Assembly (NCBI RefSeq): GCF_014596525.1
Contig: NZ_MSJP01000094.1
Location: 1-64,000 of the forward strand
Length of the DNA: 64,000 nucleotides
Direction of reading: 5' to 3'
DNA from: Streptomyces sp. CBMA291
GTDB lineage: Bacteria; Actinomycetota; Actinomycetes; Streptomycetales; Streptomycetaceae
Positions 41,733 to 49,622 of this stretch are shown here, piece after piece (the stretch's first letter is position 1; each line of letters begins with the position of its first letter). Under the pieces are notes generated by a model, which was not told the DNA's origin, searched no databases, and worked only from the letters and a program-made list of their open reading frames with translations. A program made the translations under genes and the position numbers.

Positions 41733-41936
41733 ATGGCCGCACCACTGTCCCGCCCCCGTGACGGACGCGTGATCGGCGGAGTGTGCGCGGCGCTGGCCCG
41801 GCGCTTCGGCATCTCCGCGTGGACGATGCGTCTGATCTTCCTCGTCTCGTGTCTGCTGCCCGGCCCGCAGTTCCTGCTCTACCTGGGCCTGTGGATCTTC
41901 CTGCCGGCCGAGCGGAGTTCGTCCTCGTCCTGGTAG
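41733..41936 (+). CDS. PspC-domain small membrane protein
   Basis: A 67-residue protein that is almost only a PspC domain: LSRPRDGRVIGGVCAALARRF followed by an amphipathic segment (GISAWTMRLIF) and a membrane helix (FLLYLGLWIFLPAE). PspC proteins take part in phage-shock-type membrane stress responses. The AAGGAG site precedes the ATG at 41733. No other psp genes are nearby. Confidence 0.88.
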   Translation: MAAPLSRPRDGRVIGGVCAALARRFGISAWTMRLIFLVSCLLPGPQFLLYLGLWIFLPAERSSSSSW

Positions 41937-42012
41937 CCGCCGCACGGCGGAGGGGCGCGCGTCCGGGGGTCCGGGTGCGTGCCCCTTCGGCGTGGGTCGG
42001 CCCCGCGGGAGG

Positions 42013-42408
42013 TCAGCCCAGCGGGAGGCCGTTGAGGGGCAGACCGCTCAGGGGCAGCGCGCCGAGGGGCAGTCCGCCGAGGAGGCCGCCGAGCGGGGTG
42101 GCGCCGAGGCCGCTGGTGGCGGCGCCGAGCGGGAGGTTCTGGGTGGCCTGTCCCGCGGCGGCCGGGACGGCCTTGACGCCCTGGTCGACGCCCTGGCCGA
42201 GGGCGCCCTGACCGGCGCTGAGGGACTCGCCCGCGCCGTCGGGGAGGGTGGTGAGGCCGTCACCGAGCGGGACGGCCTGGGAGGCCGTGCCCAGCGCGTC
42301 GGCGTCGAGCGGCAGGGACGGCGCGGCGGAGGCCGTGCCGGCGGCGGCGACGGCGAAAGCGGCACCGAGGGCGGCGACACCGAGCTTCTTGGCGGCAGAC
42401 TGCTTCAT
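42013..42408 (-). CDS. Small secreted low-complexity protein
   Basis: A 131-residue exported protein: signal peptide MKQSAAKKLGVAALGAAFAV...ASA (cleavage near residue 28), then a Gly/Leu/Pro/Ala-rich mature part with imperfect LPLG/PLGGLLGG repeats near the end. Such proteins recur in streptomycetes without known function. AAGGAAG lies 8-9 nt before the ATG at 42408. Its leader contains an unusual GGAACGCCG tandem repeat. Confidence 0.75.
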   Translation of the reverse strand: MKQSAAKKLGVAALGAAFAVAAAGTASAAPSLPLDADALGTASQAVPLGDGLTTLPDGAGESLSAGQGALGQGVDQGVKAVPAAAGQATQNLPLGAATSGLGATPLGGLLGGLPLGALPLSGLPLNGLPLG

Positions 42409-42461
42409 CTGAAAATCTTCCTTGGGGGAATGCGGGGGCTCAGGGGGAAAGCCCGGAGGGG

Positions 42462-42545
42462 GGAATCCTGGGAACGCCGGAACGCCGGAAACGCCGGGAA
42501 CACTGGGAACGCCGGGAAGCCGGGAAACCGGAACACTGGACAACA
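42462..42545. repeat. 9-10 bp tandem repeat in the leader of the secreted-protein gene
   Basis: About eight imperfect copies of GGAACGCCG/GGAAACGCCGG/GGAACACTGG in the 5' region of the secreted-protein gene (start 42408), between it and the add terminator. Confidence 0.65.
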
Positions 42546-42610
42546 GGAATGCAGAGGGCTCTGCAACCTAACCAGTGAAGGACTCCGCCGCAATCACCGC
42601 AAACACCGGA

Positions 42611-42643
42611 AAGCGGCCGGGTGTCGCGCCGACCCGGCCGCTT
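42611..42643. terminator. add terminator
   Basis: A 12-bp stem AAGCGGCCGGGT (42611-42622) / ACCCGGCCGCTT (42632-42643), 25 bp after the add stop. Confidence 0.82.
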
Positions 42644-42667
42644 CCCGCCCTCCGCCGGGGCGGTGCC

Positions 42668-43822
42668 TCAGCCCTTCGTGGAGGAAGGCTTGCTGGTCGT
42701 GGCGGTCTGCTGGAACAGCCATTCGGATTTCAGCTCGGCGTATCCGGGCTTGACGACCTCGTTGATCATGGCCAGACGTTCATCGAAAGGAATGAAGGCG
42801 GATTTCATCGCATTGACCGTGAACCATTCGATGTCGTCGAGCGTGTAATCGAATGCCTCGGTCAGCAGCTCGAATTCCCGGCTCATGCTGGTGCCGCTCA
42901 TCAAGCGGTTGTCCGTGTTGACCGTGGCCCGGAACCGGAGCCTGCGCAGCAGCCCGATGGGGTGCTCGGCGAAGGAGGCGGCCGCACCCGTCTGGAGGTT
43001 GGACGAAGGGCACATCTCCAGCGGGATCCGCTTGTCCCTGACGTACGCGGCGAGCCGGCCGAGGCTCACCGAGCCGTCCTCGCCGACCTCGATGTCGTCG
43101 ATGATCCGCACGCCGTGCCCGAGCCGGTCGGCGCCGCACCACTGGAGCGCCTGCCAGATGGAGGGCAGCCCGAAGGCCTCGCCCGCGTGGATCGTGAAGT
43201 GGTTGTTCTCCCGCTTGAGGTACTCGAAGGCGTCGAGGTGCCGGGTGGGCGGGTAGCCCGCCTCCGCGCCCGCGATGTCGAAGCCGACGACGCCGGAGTC
43301 GCGGTAGCGGTTGGCCAGCTCCGCGATCTCCAGGGCGCGGGCGGCGTGCCGCATCGCGGTCAGCAGGGCGCCGACCCGGATGCGGTGCCCCGCCGCCCTG
43401 GCCCGCCGCTCGCCCTCGCGGAAGCCCTCGTTGACCGCCTCCACGACCTCCTCAAGGGTGAGACCGCCCTCCAGGTGCTGCTCGGGGGCGTAGCGCACCT
43501 CCGCGTAGACGACGCCGTCCTCGGCGAGGTCGACGGCGCACTCGGCGGCGACCCGGAACAGCGCCTCGCGGGTCTGCATCACGGCGCAGGTGTGCGCGAA
43601 GGTCTCCAGGTACCGCTCAAGGGAGCCGGAGTCGGCGGCCTCGCGGAACCAGGTGCCGAGCCGGTCCGGGTCCGTCTCGGGGAGCTGTCCGTAGCCCTGC
43701 TCCCGGGCGAGTTCGATGATCGTGCCGGGGCGCAGTCCGCCGTCCAGGTGATCGTGGAGAAGCACCTTGGGGGCGCGCCGGATCTGGTCCGCGGTGGGGA
43801 TGCTGGGAGTCTGGCTCGTCAT
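42668..43822 (-). CDS. add: Adenosine deaminase
   Basis: Zinc TIM-barrel deaminase converting (deoxy)adenosine to (deoxy)inosine, feeding purine-nucleoside phosphorylase. The 384-residue protein has the metal ligands HDHLDGG, the catalytic FTIHAGEAFG (His and Glu), GADRLGHGVRI and the metal/catalytic Asp in VNTDNRLMSG. The ATG at 43822 has TAGAGT 6 nt upstream (leaderless type), and the CTACGCGCGTAG operator lies 4 bp before that -10 box. Confidence 0.95.
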   Translation of the reverse strand: MTSQTPSIPTADQIRRAPKVLLHDHLDGGLRPGTIIELAREQGYGQLPETDPDRLGTWFREAADSGSLERYLETFAHTCAVMQTREALFRVAAECAVDLAEDGVVYAEVRYAPEQHLEGGLTLEEVVEAVNEGFREGERRARAAGHRIRVGALLTAMRHAARALEIAELANRYRDSGVVGFDIAGAEAGYPPTRHLDAFEYLKRENNHFTIHAGEAFGLPSIWQALQWCGADRLGHGVRIIDDIEVGEDGSVSLGRLAAYVRDKRIPLEMCPSSNLQTGAAASFAEHPIGLLRRLRFRATVNTDNRLMSGTSMSREFELLTEAFDYTLDDIEWFTVNAMKSAFIPFDERLAMINEVVKPGYAELKSEWLFQQTATTSKPSSTKG

Positions 43823-43838
43823 TGCCGCACTCTAGCGC

Positions 43839-43850
43839 CTACGCGCGTAG
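43839..43850. promoter_or_regulatory. Nucleoside-regulon operator at add
   Basis: Perfect CTACGCGCGTAG placed 4 bp upstream of the -10 box TAGAGT (43829-43834, minus strand), that is, between -35 and -10, the same geometry as at deoC. Confidence 0.85.
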
Positions 43851-44000
43851 AGCGCGCCCCGTCCGACCGGGTGGCGCGTCCGCGCCCGGTTCCCCGGGGT
43901 GTCGGAGGGCGGGTTCGAGGCGCGTCGCAATGTGTCCTGTTTCGAACGTTCTTGAGCGGTAAGGGCGTTCGCTGACCGGACGATACGTAACAGAGATCGC

Positions 44001-44019
44001 GTGTACGACTGGTGTACAC
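44001..44019. promoter_or_regulatory. GTGTAC/GTACAC inverted repeat before the hydrolase gene
   Basis: GTGTACGACTGGTGTACAC ends 25 bp before the ATG at 44044. It resembles a GntR- or TetR-type operator and lies about where the -35 would be. The add/hydrolase divergent spacer also contains a GAACGTTC palindrome at 43944-43951. Confidence 0.4.
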
Positions 44020-44043
44020 CTCCGCTTCTGAGACTGTTCTGTC

Positions 44044-44817
44044 ATGGCGCACATCGCACTCGTGGGGGCGTCCGACGCCCGGAGACCCCGGCTCGGTCGG
44101 CCCGTTGGCGGTTCCCGGCCCTCGTCGGCGGGGGGCGTGGTCCTGCTCCTGCCGGACGGCGAACCGGTGTCCGGGCGGCGGGCCTCCGCGCGGGCCCACG
44201 CGGCGGTGCTTCCGCTGGGCCGGGCGCTCGCCCGAGCGGGCCGGAGCGACGATCTGGTGACGCACGTGGTGCGCTACCGGGGGCGCGGCTGGAACGGCAC
44301 GGACGCCAACCTGGCGGCGGACGCCTCCTGGGCGGTCGCCGAGGCGGTACGGCGCTACGGCGACGTCCCCGTCTGTCTCGTCGGCCACGGTCTGGGGGCG
44401 CGGGCGGCGCTGCGGGCCGCCGGGCACGACGCGGTCGACGCGGTCCTCGCGCTGGCCCCCTGGCTGCCGGAGGACGACGTGGCGGCGGAGCCGGAGGCCG
44501 TACGGCAGCTGGTGGGGCGCAGGGTGATGCTCGTCCACGGGACGAACGACGCGGTGACCGACCCGGAGCTGTCGTTCCGCTTCGCCGAGCGGGCGAAGAA
44601 GGCGAACCGGGACACCTGCCGGTTCGAGGTGCACTCCGACGGGCACGGGCTGCGCCAGTACGCCTCCGAGGTCCGGGCCCTCGCCGCCGACTTCGTCCTC
44701 GGCGCCCTCTTCGCCCGCCCGGTGGCCCGCCCGGTGACGGACGCGATGGCCGCTCCCCCGCCCCTGGGCCTGCGGATGCCGCTCGCGGCGGGGTTCGCGG
44801 GGTCGCGGCGCCGGTGA
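44044..44817 (+). CDS. Alpha/beta hydrolase-fold protein without nucleophile Ser
   Basis: A 257-residue cytoplasmic alpha/beta-hydrolase. The nucleophile elbow reads LVGHGLGARAAL: the Ser expected in GxSxG is Gly. The acid (HGTNDAVTDP) and His (SDGHGLRQYA) positions are still present. VVLLLPDGEPVSGRR near the N-terminus would form the oxyanion loop. Catalysis by the standard triad is therefore unlikely, and its role is unknown. It lies between add (divergent) and a LysR gene (convergent). Confidence 0.8.
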   Translation: MAHIALVGASDARRPRLGRPVGGSRPSSAGGVVLLLPDGEPVSGRRASARAHAAVLPLGRALARAGRSDDLVTHVVRYRGRGWNGTDANLAADASWAVAEAVRRYGDVPVCLVGHGLGARAALRAAGHDAVDAVLALAPWLPEDDVAAEPEAVRQLVGRRVMLVHGTNDAVTDPELSFRFAERAKKANRDTCRFEVHSDGHGLRQYASEVRALAADFVLGALFARPVARPVTDAMAAPPPLGLRMPLAAGFAGSRRR

Positions 44818-44847
44818 GGGGCCCGCCCGTCGGCTCCGGCCGGCCGC

Positions 44848-45819
44848 TCACGGTGCCGGTGGCGGGTCCTTCGGCAGCAGGTGGCCGCGTCTGCCCAGCA
44901 GGAACTTCTTGAAGGCGGCCACCGGTGCCGTGTCCGGGTGCCCGTCGAGCCAGGCGACGCCGATCTCCCGGACCGCGCGCGGGGCGGTGACCGTCAGCTC
45001 GACGACCCCCGGGCGCGGCACGGCGGGCGGGGGCAGCAGGGCGACGCCGAGACCGGCGGCGACCAGACCGCGCAGGGTCTCGGCCTCCTCGCCCTCGAAG
45101 GCGATCCGGGGCTTGAAGCCCGCCTCCGCGCACAGGTCGTCGGTGATGCGGCGGAGCCCGTATCCCGGCTCCAGGGTCACGAAGGTCTCCTCGGCGGCTT
45201 CGGCGAGGCGGACCCGCTTGCGGCTCGCGAGCCGGTGGTCGTCGGGGACGACGAGCCGCAGCCGCTGCTCGTCGAGGCGGCGGCCGACCAGATCGGGGGC
45301 GTCGGGGACCGGGGAGGTCAGACAGAGGTCGAGGTCTCCGGCCCGGAGCCGTTCGATCATGGCCTCGCCGTAGTTCTGGACCAGGGTGAAGCGGATGCCC
45401 GGGTGGTGGACGCGGAAGGCCCGGATGAGCCCGGGGACGGTCTCGGAACCCATGGTGTGCAGAAAGCCGAAGGCCACCCGGCCTGCCGCCGCGTCGGCGT
45501 CGGCGCGTACGGTGTCCGCCGCCCGCTCCACCTCGGCGAGGGCCCGCTCGGCGGCGGCGAGGAAACGGCGGCCCGCCGGGGTGAGGGAGACCGTGCGCCC
45601 GCGCCGGGCGAAGAGGCCGACGCCGAGGTCCTCCTCAAGGCGGACCATGGCCCGGGAGAGCGTGGACTGCGGGACGCCCATCTCGGCGGCGGCCCGGGTC
45701 ACGTGCTCGTGCCGGGCGACGGCGGCGAAGTAGGCGAGCCGGGGCGCGAGCAGCAGACCCATGTCGTCTTCGTTACTGTTCGGTGACAGGCGAGGCTGTG
45801 ACCTGTACTCATGCACCAT
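44848..45819 (-). CDS. LysR-family transcriptional regulator
   Basis: A 323-residue LysR regulator. The winged helix reads HVTRAAAEMGVPQSTLSRAMVRLEEDLGVGLF; the C-terminal co-inducer domain is complete (FGFLHTMGSETVPGLI..., GLRRITDDLCAEAG). It is divergent from an MFS exporter gene 62 bp away, the classic arrangement for control of an efflux gene. The ATG at 45819 (VHEYRSQPRLSP) is favoured; an ATG at 45762 would trim 19 residues. Confidence 0.88.
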   Translation of the reverse strand: MVHEYRSQPRLSPNSNEDDMGLLLAPRLAYFAAVARHEHVTRAAAEMGVPQSTLSRAMVRLEEDLGVGLFARRGRTVSLTPAGRRFLAAAERALAEVERAADTVRADADAAAGRVAFGFLHTMGSETVPGLIRAFRVHHPGIRFTLVQNYGEAMIERLRAGDLDLCLTSPVPDAPDLVGRRLDEQRLRLVVPDDHRLASRKRVRLAEAAEETFVTLEPGYGLRRITDDLCAEAGFKPRIAFEGEEAETLRGLVAAGLGVALLPPPAVPRPGVVELTVTAPRAVREIGVAWLDGHPDTAPVAAFKKFLLGRRGHLLPKDPPPAP

Positions 45820-45846
45820 AGGAACGATTACAGCAGTTCCGTGCAT

Positions 45847-45876
45847 TGGACGCATGAAATGCGCCGACCTACGTTC
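45847..45876 (+). promoter_or_regulatory. MFS gene promoter, leaderless
   Basis: TTGGAC, 18-bp spacer, TACGTT, then 6 nt to the ATG at 45882. A GCATT...AATGC inverted pair covers the -35 and spacer and is a candidate LysR site. Confidence 0.55.
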
Positions 45877-45881
45877 ATGGC

Positions 45882-47156
45882 ATGCCTTCCGCCAGTACCA
45901 AGGCGGGCGCCTCCACCGCGTCCGCCGATCTCGTCGTCGACACCCGCCTCGCCCCGGGCACGCCCGCCTACCGCCGGATGAGCCTCGCGCTCTTCGCCGC
46001 GGGCCTCGCCACCTTCGCGCTCCTCTACTCCACGCAGGCGCTCCTCCCGGCCGTCTCCGCCGAGTTCGGCGCCACGGCCTCCGCCGCCTCCTGGACGGTC
46101 TCCGCCGCCACCGGCGCCCTCGCCCTCTGCGTCCTGCCGCTGAGCGCGCTCTCCGAGCGCTTCGGGCGGCGCGCGATGATGACCTCCTCGCTCACGGTCG
46201 CGGTCGTCCTCGCGCTCCTGGTGCCGCTGGCCCCCAGCCTGGAGTCGCTGATCGTGCTGCGCGCCCTCCAGGGCGCGGCCCTCGCCGGGCTCCCGGCCTC
46301 CGCGATGGCGTACCTGGCCGAGGAAGTGCGGCCCCGGGCGCTGATCGGCGCGATCGGTCTCTTCGTGGCGGGCAACTCGATCGGCGGGATGAGCGGGCGT
46401 CTGGTGACCGGCTGGGTGGCCCAGGTGTGGGGTTGGCGTGCCGGAGTGGCCGCCGTCGGTCTGACCTCGCTGCTGTGCGCGCTGGCCTTCCGGGCGCTGC
46501 TGCCGAAGGCCCGTCACTTCACCCCCGGCACGCTGAACCCGAGGGCGCTGGCCCGGACCGTGCGCACGCACCTCTCCGACCCGCTGCTGACCCGGCTCTA
46601 CGCGATCGGCGCGCTGTTCATGACGGTCTTCGGCGCGGTCTACACGGTGATCGGCTACCGCCTGGTGGAGGCCCCGTTCTCGCTGCCGCAGGGCGTCATC
46701 GGCTCGATCTTCCTGGTGTACCTGGTCGGCACGGTCTCCTCGGCGGCGGCCGGCCGGCTCGTCGGACGGCTCGGCCGGCGCGGGGCGCTCTATCTGGCGG
46801 TCTCCACGACCGCGGCGGGACTGCTGCTCTCGCTCTCCGAGTCGCTGACGGCGGTCCTCGCGGGCCTGGTCCTGATCACGGCCGGTTTCTTCGCGGGCCA
46901 CGCCGTCGCCTCCTCCTCGGTGAGCCGTACGGCGAAGACGGGCCGCGCGCAGGCCTCGGCGCTCTACCAGTCGGCGTACTACCTGGGCAGCAGCCTGGGC
47001 GGGGCGCTCGGCGCGGTCGCCTTCCACTCGGGAGGCTGGGCGGGCACGGTCGTCATCGGTCTCGTCGCGGTCCTCGGCGTCGTGTCGGTCACGCTGTACG
47101 GCAGCCTCAGCGCCCGCAGCGAGGCGCGCCGCCTCCACCCCGCCGCGTCCTGCTGA
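45882..47156 (+). CDS. MFS transporter (probable exporter)
   Basis: A 424-residue, twelve-helix major facilitator. The loop 2-3 motif is LSERFGRR and motif 5-like GNSIGGMSGRLVTG is present, as in the YnfM/AraJ-type drug-export branch. The substrate cannot be told from sequence. It is divergent from the LysR gene, which probably controls it. The start ATG directly follows the promoter. Confidence 0.88.
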   Translation: MPSASTKAGASTASADLVVDTRLAPGTPAYRRMSLALFAAGLATFALLYSTQALLPAVSAEFGATASAASWTVSAATGALALCVLPLSALSERFGRRAMMTSSLTVAVVLALLVPLAPSLESLIVLRALQGAALAGLPASAMAYLAEEVRPRALIGAIGLFVAGNSIGGMSGRLVTGWVAQVWGWRAGVAAVGLTSLLCALAFRALLPKARHFTPGTLNPRALARTVRTHLSDPLLTRLYAIGALFMTVFGAVYTVIGYRLVEAPFSLPQGVIGSIFLVYLVGTVSSAAAGRLVGRLGRRGALYLAVSTTAAGLLLSLSESLTAVLAGLVLITAGFFAGHAVASSSVSRTAKTGRAQASALYQSAYYLGSSLGGALGAVAFHSGGWAGTVVIGLVAVLGVVSVTLYGSLSARSEARRLHPAASC

Positions 47157-47269
47157 ACCCGCCGGAATCCGACGGTCCCCTTCCCCTCGGACTCCGGCGG
47201 ACTCCCCCGGCTTCCCGTCCCGTCGGACCGTGCCGGAATCCGCCGCCTCTTCCCGGCGGACCGCCGCAA

Positions 47270-47295
47270 CTGAGACGCTCCACCCGACGTCTCAG
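47270..47295. promoter_or_regulatory. CTGAGACG inverted repeat before the L,D-transpeptidase gene
   Basis: CTGAGACG (47270-47277) and CGTCTCAG (47288-47295) flank a 10-bp spacer about 30 bp upstream of the ATG. It may be an operator or a leader hairpin. Confidence 0.4.
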
Positions 47296-47325
47296 TCCAC
47301 AGGAACCAAGGGGGAGTTGACGAAG

Positions 47326-48033
47326 ATGAAGGCAATCTCGGGCCGAGCGGCGAAGCGAGCGGGCATAGCGGCCGGTATCGCTTCACTGCTGGTGCCGGTG
47401 ACGGTCACGCTCGGTGCGGCACCGGCGCAGGCGGCGTCCTGCAACGTGACCACGGGCCCGTACCAGAAGCAGGTGGAGAAGTTCCTCGGGCGGCCGGTCG
47501 ACGGGCGTCAGTCGCTCGCCGACTGCAAGGCCATCCAGTCGTTCCAGCTGAAGCACGGCATCACCCCGAGCGCGGGGTACGCGGGGACGGTCACCTGGCG
47601 GACGATGAACACGATGCTCCAGCAGCGGGCGGCCGGGTCGAACCCGAACAAGGACCGCAAGTGTCCGACGAACAAGGGCCGGATCGCCTGTGTGGACCTG
47701 ACCCGGCAGCTGAGCTGGATCCAGGACGGCGCCCGTCTCAAGTACGGCCCCGTGCCGGTCCGTACGGGCAAGGACGGCACCGAGACCCGGACCGGCCTCA
47801 AGAAGATCTACATGCGCAACATCAACCACTGGTCGACGCTGTACGACGTCGCCATGCCGTACGCCCAGTTCTTCGACGGCGGCCAGGCCTTCCACTCGGT
47901 CACCAAGTCCATGTGGAACCCGCCCGGTTCGGCGGGCTGCGTCAACATGCGCCCGGCCGACGCCAAGGCGTACTGGAACCTCCTGCGCAACGGTGACGAC
48001 GTCTTCGTCTACGGGCGCAAGCCGGGAACCTGA
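47326..48033 (+). CDS. Secreted L,D-transpeptidase with peptidoglycan-binding domain
   Basis: A 235-residue exported enzyme: signal peptide (1-36, PAQA), a peptidoglycan-binding domain (about 45-100, RQSLADCKAIQSFQLKHGI) and a YkuD L,D-transpeptidase domain (about 125-232). The active site is FHSVTKSMWNPPGSAGCVNM, with the His, Gly-Cys and following Asn-Met (usually GCVR). It would form 3-3 cross-links or anchor proteins in the cell wall. The start ATG follows AAGGGGGAG. Confidence 0.88.
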   Translation: MKAISGRAAKRAGIAAGIASLLVPVTVTLGAAPAQAASCNVTTGPYQKQVEKFLGRPVDGRQSLADCKAIQSFQLKHGITPSAGYAGTVTWRTMNTMLQQRAAGSNPNKDRKCPTNKGRIACVDLTRQLSWIQDGARLKYGPVPVRTGKDGTETRTGLKKIYMRNINHWSTLYDVAMPYAQFFDGGQAFHSVTKSMWNPPGSAGCVNMRPADAKAYWNLLRNGDDVFVYGRKPGT

Positions 48034-48085
48034 CCTCAAGCCGGGAACCCGCCCCCGGCTGTCGGTCCTCTGCGGTAGCTTCCCT

Positions 48086-48114
48086 CTCACCGGCACCGAA
48101 CGGGTGCCGGTGAG
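48086..48114 (+). promoter_or_regulatory. Leader hairpin overlapping the sigma-factor ribosome site
   Basis: CTCACCGGCACC (48086-48097) pairs with GGTGCCGGTGAG (48103-48114) around a 5-nt loop. Its 3' arm runs into GAGGGGTGAG, the ribosome-binding region of the ECF sigma gene. A TAGCTT -10-like box at about 48075 would start the RNA just at the hairpin. It may also serve as terminator for the upstream gene. Confidence 0.5.
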
Positions 48115-48137
48115 GGGTGAGTGGGGGTGTGGACCCG

Positions 48138-49109
48138 ATGAGCGACGCCGTGACCGCGACGACCGACGAACTCGACAAGTACCGCAAGGAGCTGACCGGT
48201 TACTGCTACCGGATGCTCGGTTCCTCCTTCGAGGCGGAGGACGCGGTCCAGGACACCATGGTGCGGGCCTGGAAGGCCATCGAATCCTTCGAGGGCCGCG
48301 CCTCGCTGCGGTCCTGGCTGTACCGGATCGCCACCAACGTCTGCCTGGACGCGCTGAACGCGGGCAACCGGAGGGCACGGCCGATGGACCTCAGCTCGCC
48401 GACCCCGGTCGCGCAGGCGCGGCTCGTCAAGCAGCCCGAGGTCACCTGGATCGAGCCCATCCCCGACGGCCGGGTGCTTCCCTCGGTCGCCGACCCGGCG
48501 GAGACGGCCGTCTCCCGGGAGACCGTCCGGCTCGCCTTCGTCGCCGCGCTCCAGCACCTGCCGCCCAAGCAGCGGGCGGTGCTCATCCTGCGCGAGGTGC
48601 TCGCCTGGAAGGCGGGCGAGGTCGCCGAGCTGCTCGACACCACCGTCGCCTCGGTGAACAGCGCCCTCCAGCGGGCCCGCGCCACCCTCGCCGAGCAGGC
48701 ACCCGCCGCCTCCGACAGCGCGAACCCGCTGGACGAGGAGCAGAAGGCCCTCCTCGAACGGTACGTGGCCGCCTTCGAGGGCTACGACATGAAGGCCCTG
48801 ACCGCGCTCCTCCACGAGGACGCGACCATGACCATGCCGCCCTACGACCTCTGGCTCCAGGGTCACGACGACATCGTGGGCTGGATGCTCGGCGTCGGCG
48901 ACGTCTGCCGGGGCTCGAAGCTGGTGCCCACGGTGGCCAACGGCTCCCCCGCCTTCGCCCACTACCACCCGGTCCCGGAGGGCGGTTACGTCCCCTGGGC
49001 GCTCATCGTCCTGGAGCTGCGCGACGGCAAGGTGGCGGGGATGGACTTCTTCCTCGACACCCCGCGCTGGTTCCCGCTCTTCGATCTCCCGGAGCGACTG
49101 GAGGCGTGA
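48138..49109 (+). CDS. ECF sigma factor with C-terminal SnoaL-like domain
   Basis: A 323-residue ECF sigma factor. Region 2 reads YCYRMLGSSFEAEDAVQDTM...RSWLYRIATNVCLD, region 4 LQHLPPKQRAVLILREVLAW...VASVNSALQRAR, and the last ~120 residues form a SnoaL/NTF2-like domain (LLERYVAAFEGYDMKALTALLHEDATMTMPP) that in this family replaces an anti-sigma factor as the regulator. No anti-sigma gene is adjacent, though a STAS protein gene is convergent. ATG 48138 is used; a GTG at 48129 is in frame. Confidence 0.88.
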   Translation: MSDAVTATTDELDKYRKELTGYCYRMLGSSFEAEDAVQDTMVRAWKAIESFEGRASLRSWLYRIATNVCLDALNAGNRRARPMDLSSPTPVAQARLVKQPEVTWIEPIPDGRVLPSVADPAETAVSRETVRLAFVAALQHLPPKQRAVLILREVLAWKAGEVAELLDTTVASVNSALQRARATLAEQAPAASDSANPLDEEQKALLERYVAAFEGYDMKALTALLHEDATMTMPPYDLWLQGHDDIVGWMLGVGDVCRGSKLVPTVANGSPAFAHYHPVPEGGYVPWALIVLELRDGKVAGMDFFLDTPRWFPLFDLPERLEA

Positions 49110-49118
49110 CCCGGCCGG

Positions 49119-49427
49119 TCAGACGGGCAGGATCCCGTCGAGACCGGTCAGCAGGAGCAGGGCCCGCAGCTCCGGGCCCGCTCCCCGGAAACGGATGCGG
49201 TGGCCCCGCCGCCCGGCCGCGAGCCGGAGCCGGGCCAGGACGTCCACGGCGGCGAGGTCGACGGGTGCGAGCGCGCCGACCTCGCACACCACCTCGCCCG
49301 GCGGGGCCGCGCCGAGCCGGGCGCAGAGGAGGGCCACCTCGTCCCTGGTCGGGCGGGCGGTCAGGGTCACGACGAGCGGTCTGCTGATGTCCACGGGGCT
49401 GAGACCGCCCGACGCCCCGGAACTCAT
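49119..49427 (-). CDS. STAS-domain protein
   Basis: A 102-residue STAS (anti-sigma-factor antagonist-like) protein: PLVVTLTARPTRDEVALLCARL, VVCEVGALAPVDLAAVDVLARL, RRGHRIRFRGAGPELRALLLL. The segment APVDLAAVD occupies the place of the phosphorylatable D-S-G/A loop of SpoIIAA-like proteins but has no Ser/Thr there, so it may be unregulated or serve another partner. The ATG at 49427 is preferred to an upstream low-complexity extension. It is convergent with the ECF sigma gene. Confidence 0.75.
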   Translation of the reverse strand: MSSGASGGLSPVDISRPLVVTLTARPTRDEVALLCARLGAAPPGEVVCEVGALAPVDLAAVDVLARLRLAAGRRGHRIRFRGAGPELRALLLLTGLDGILPV

Positions 49428-49622
49428 CGGCGCGCGTCGGGCGGAGCCCGGACCCGGACCGCGCGCCCCGGTCCGTACGGGCTCCTCCGACGCGCGCCCG
49501 GAACCGTACGCGCCACGGGCTCGGGGCCGCACGCGACGCGTGCTCGGGGCCGTCCGTACGATCCCGGGCCATGCGGTCCCGGGCCGCGCGGTCCCGGGCC
49601 GTACGGGCCTCCCCGCCCCCGG

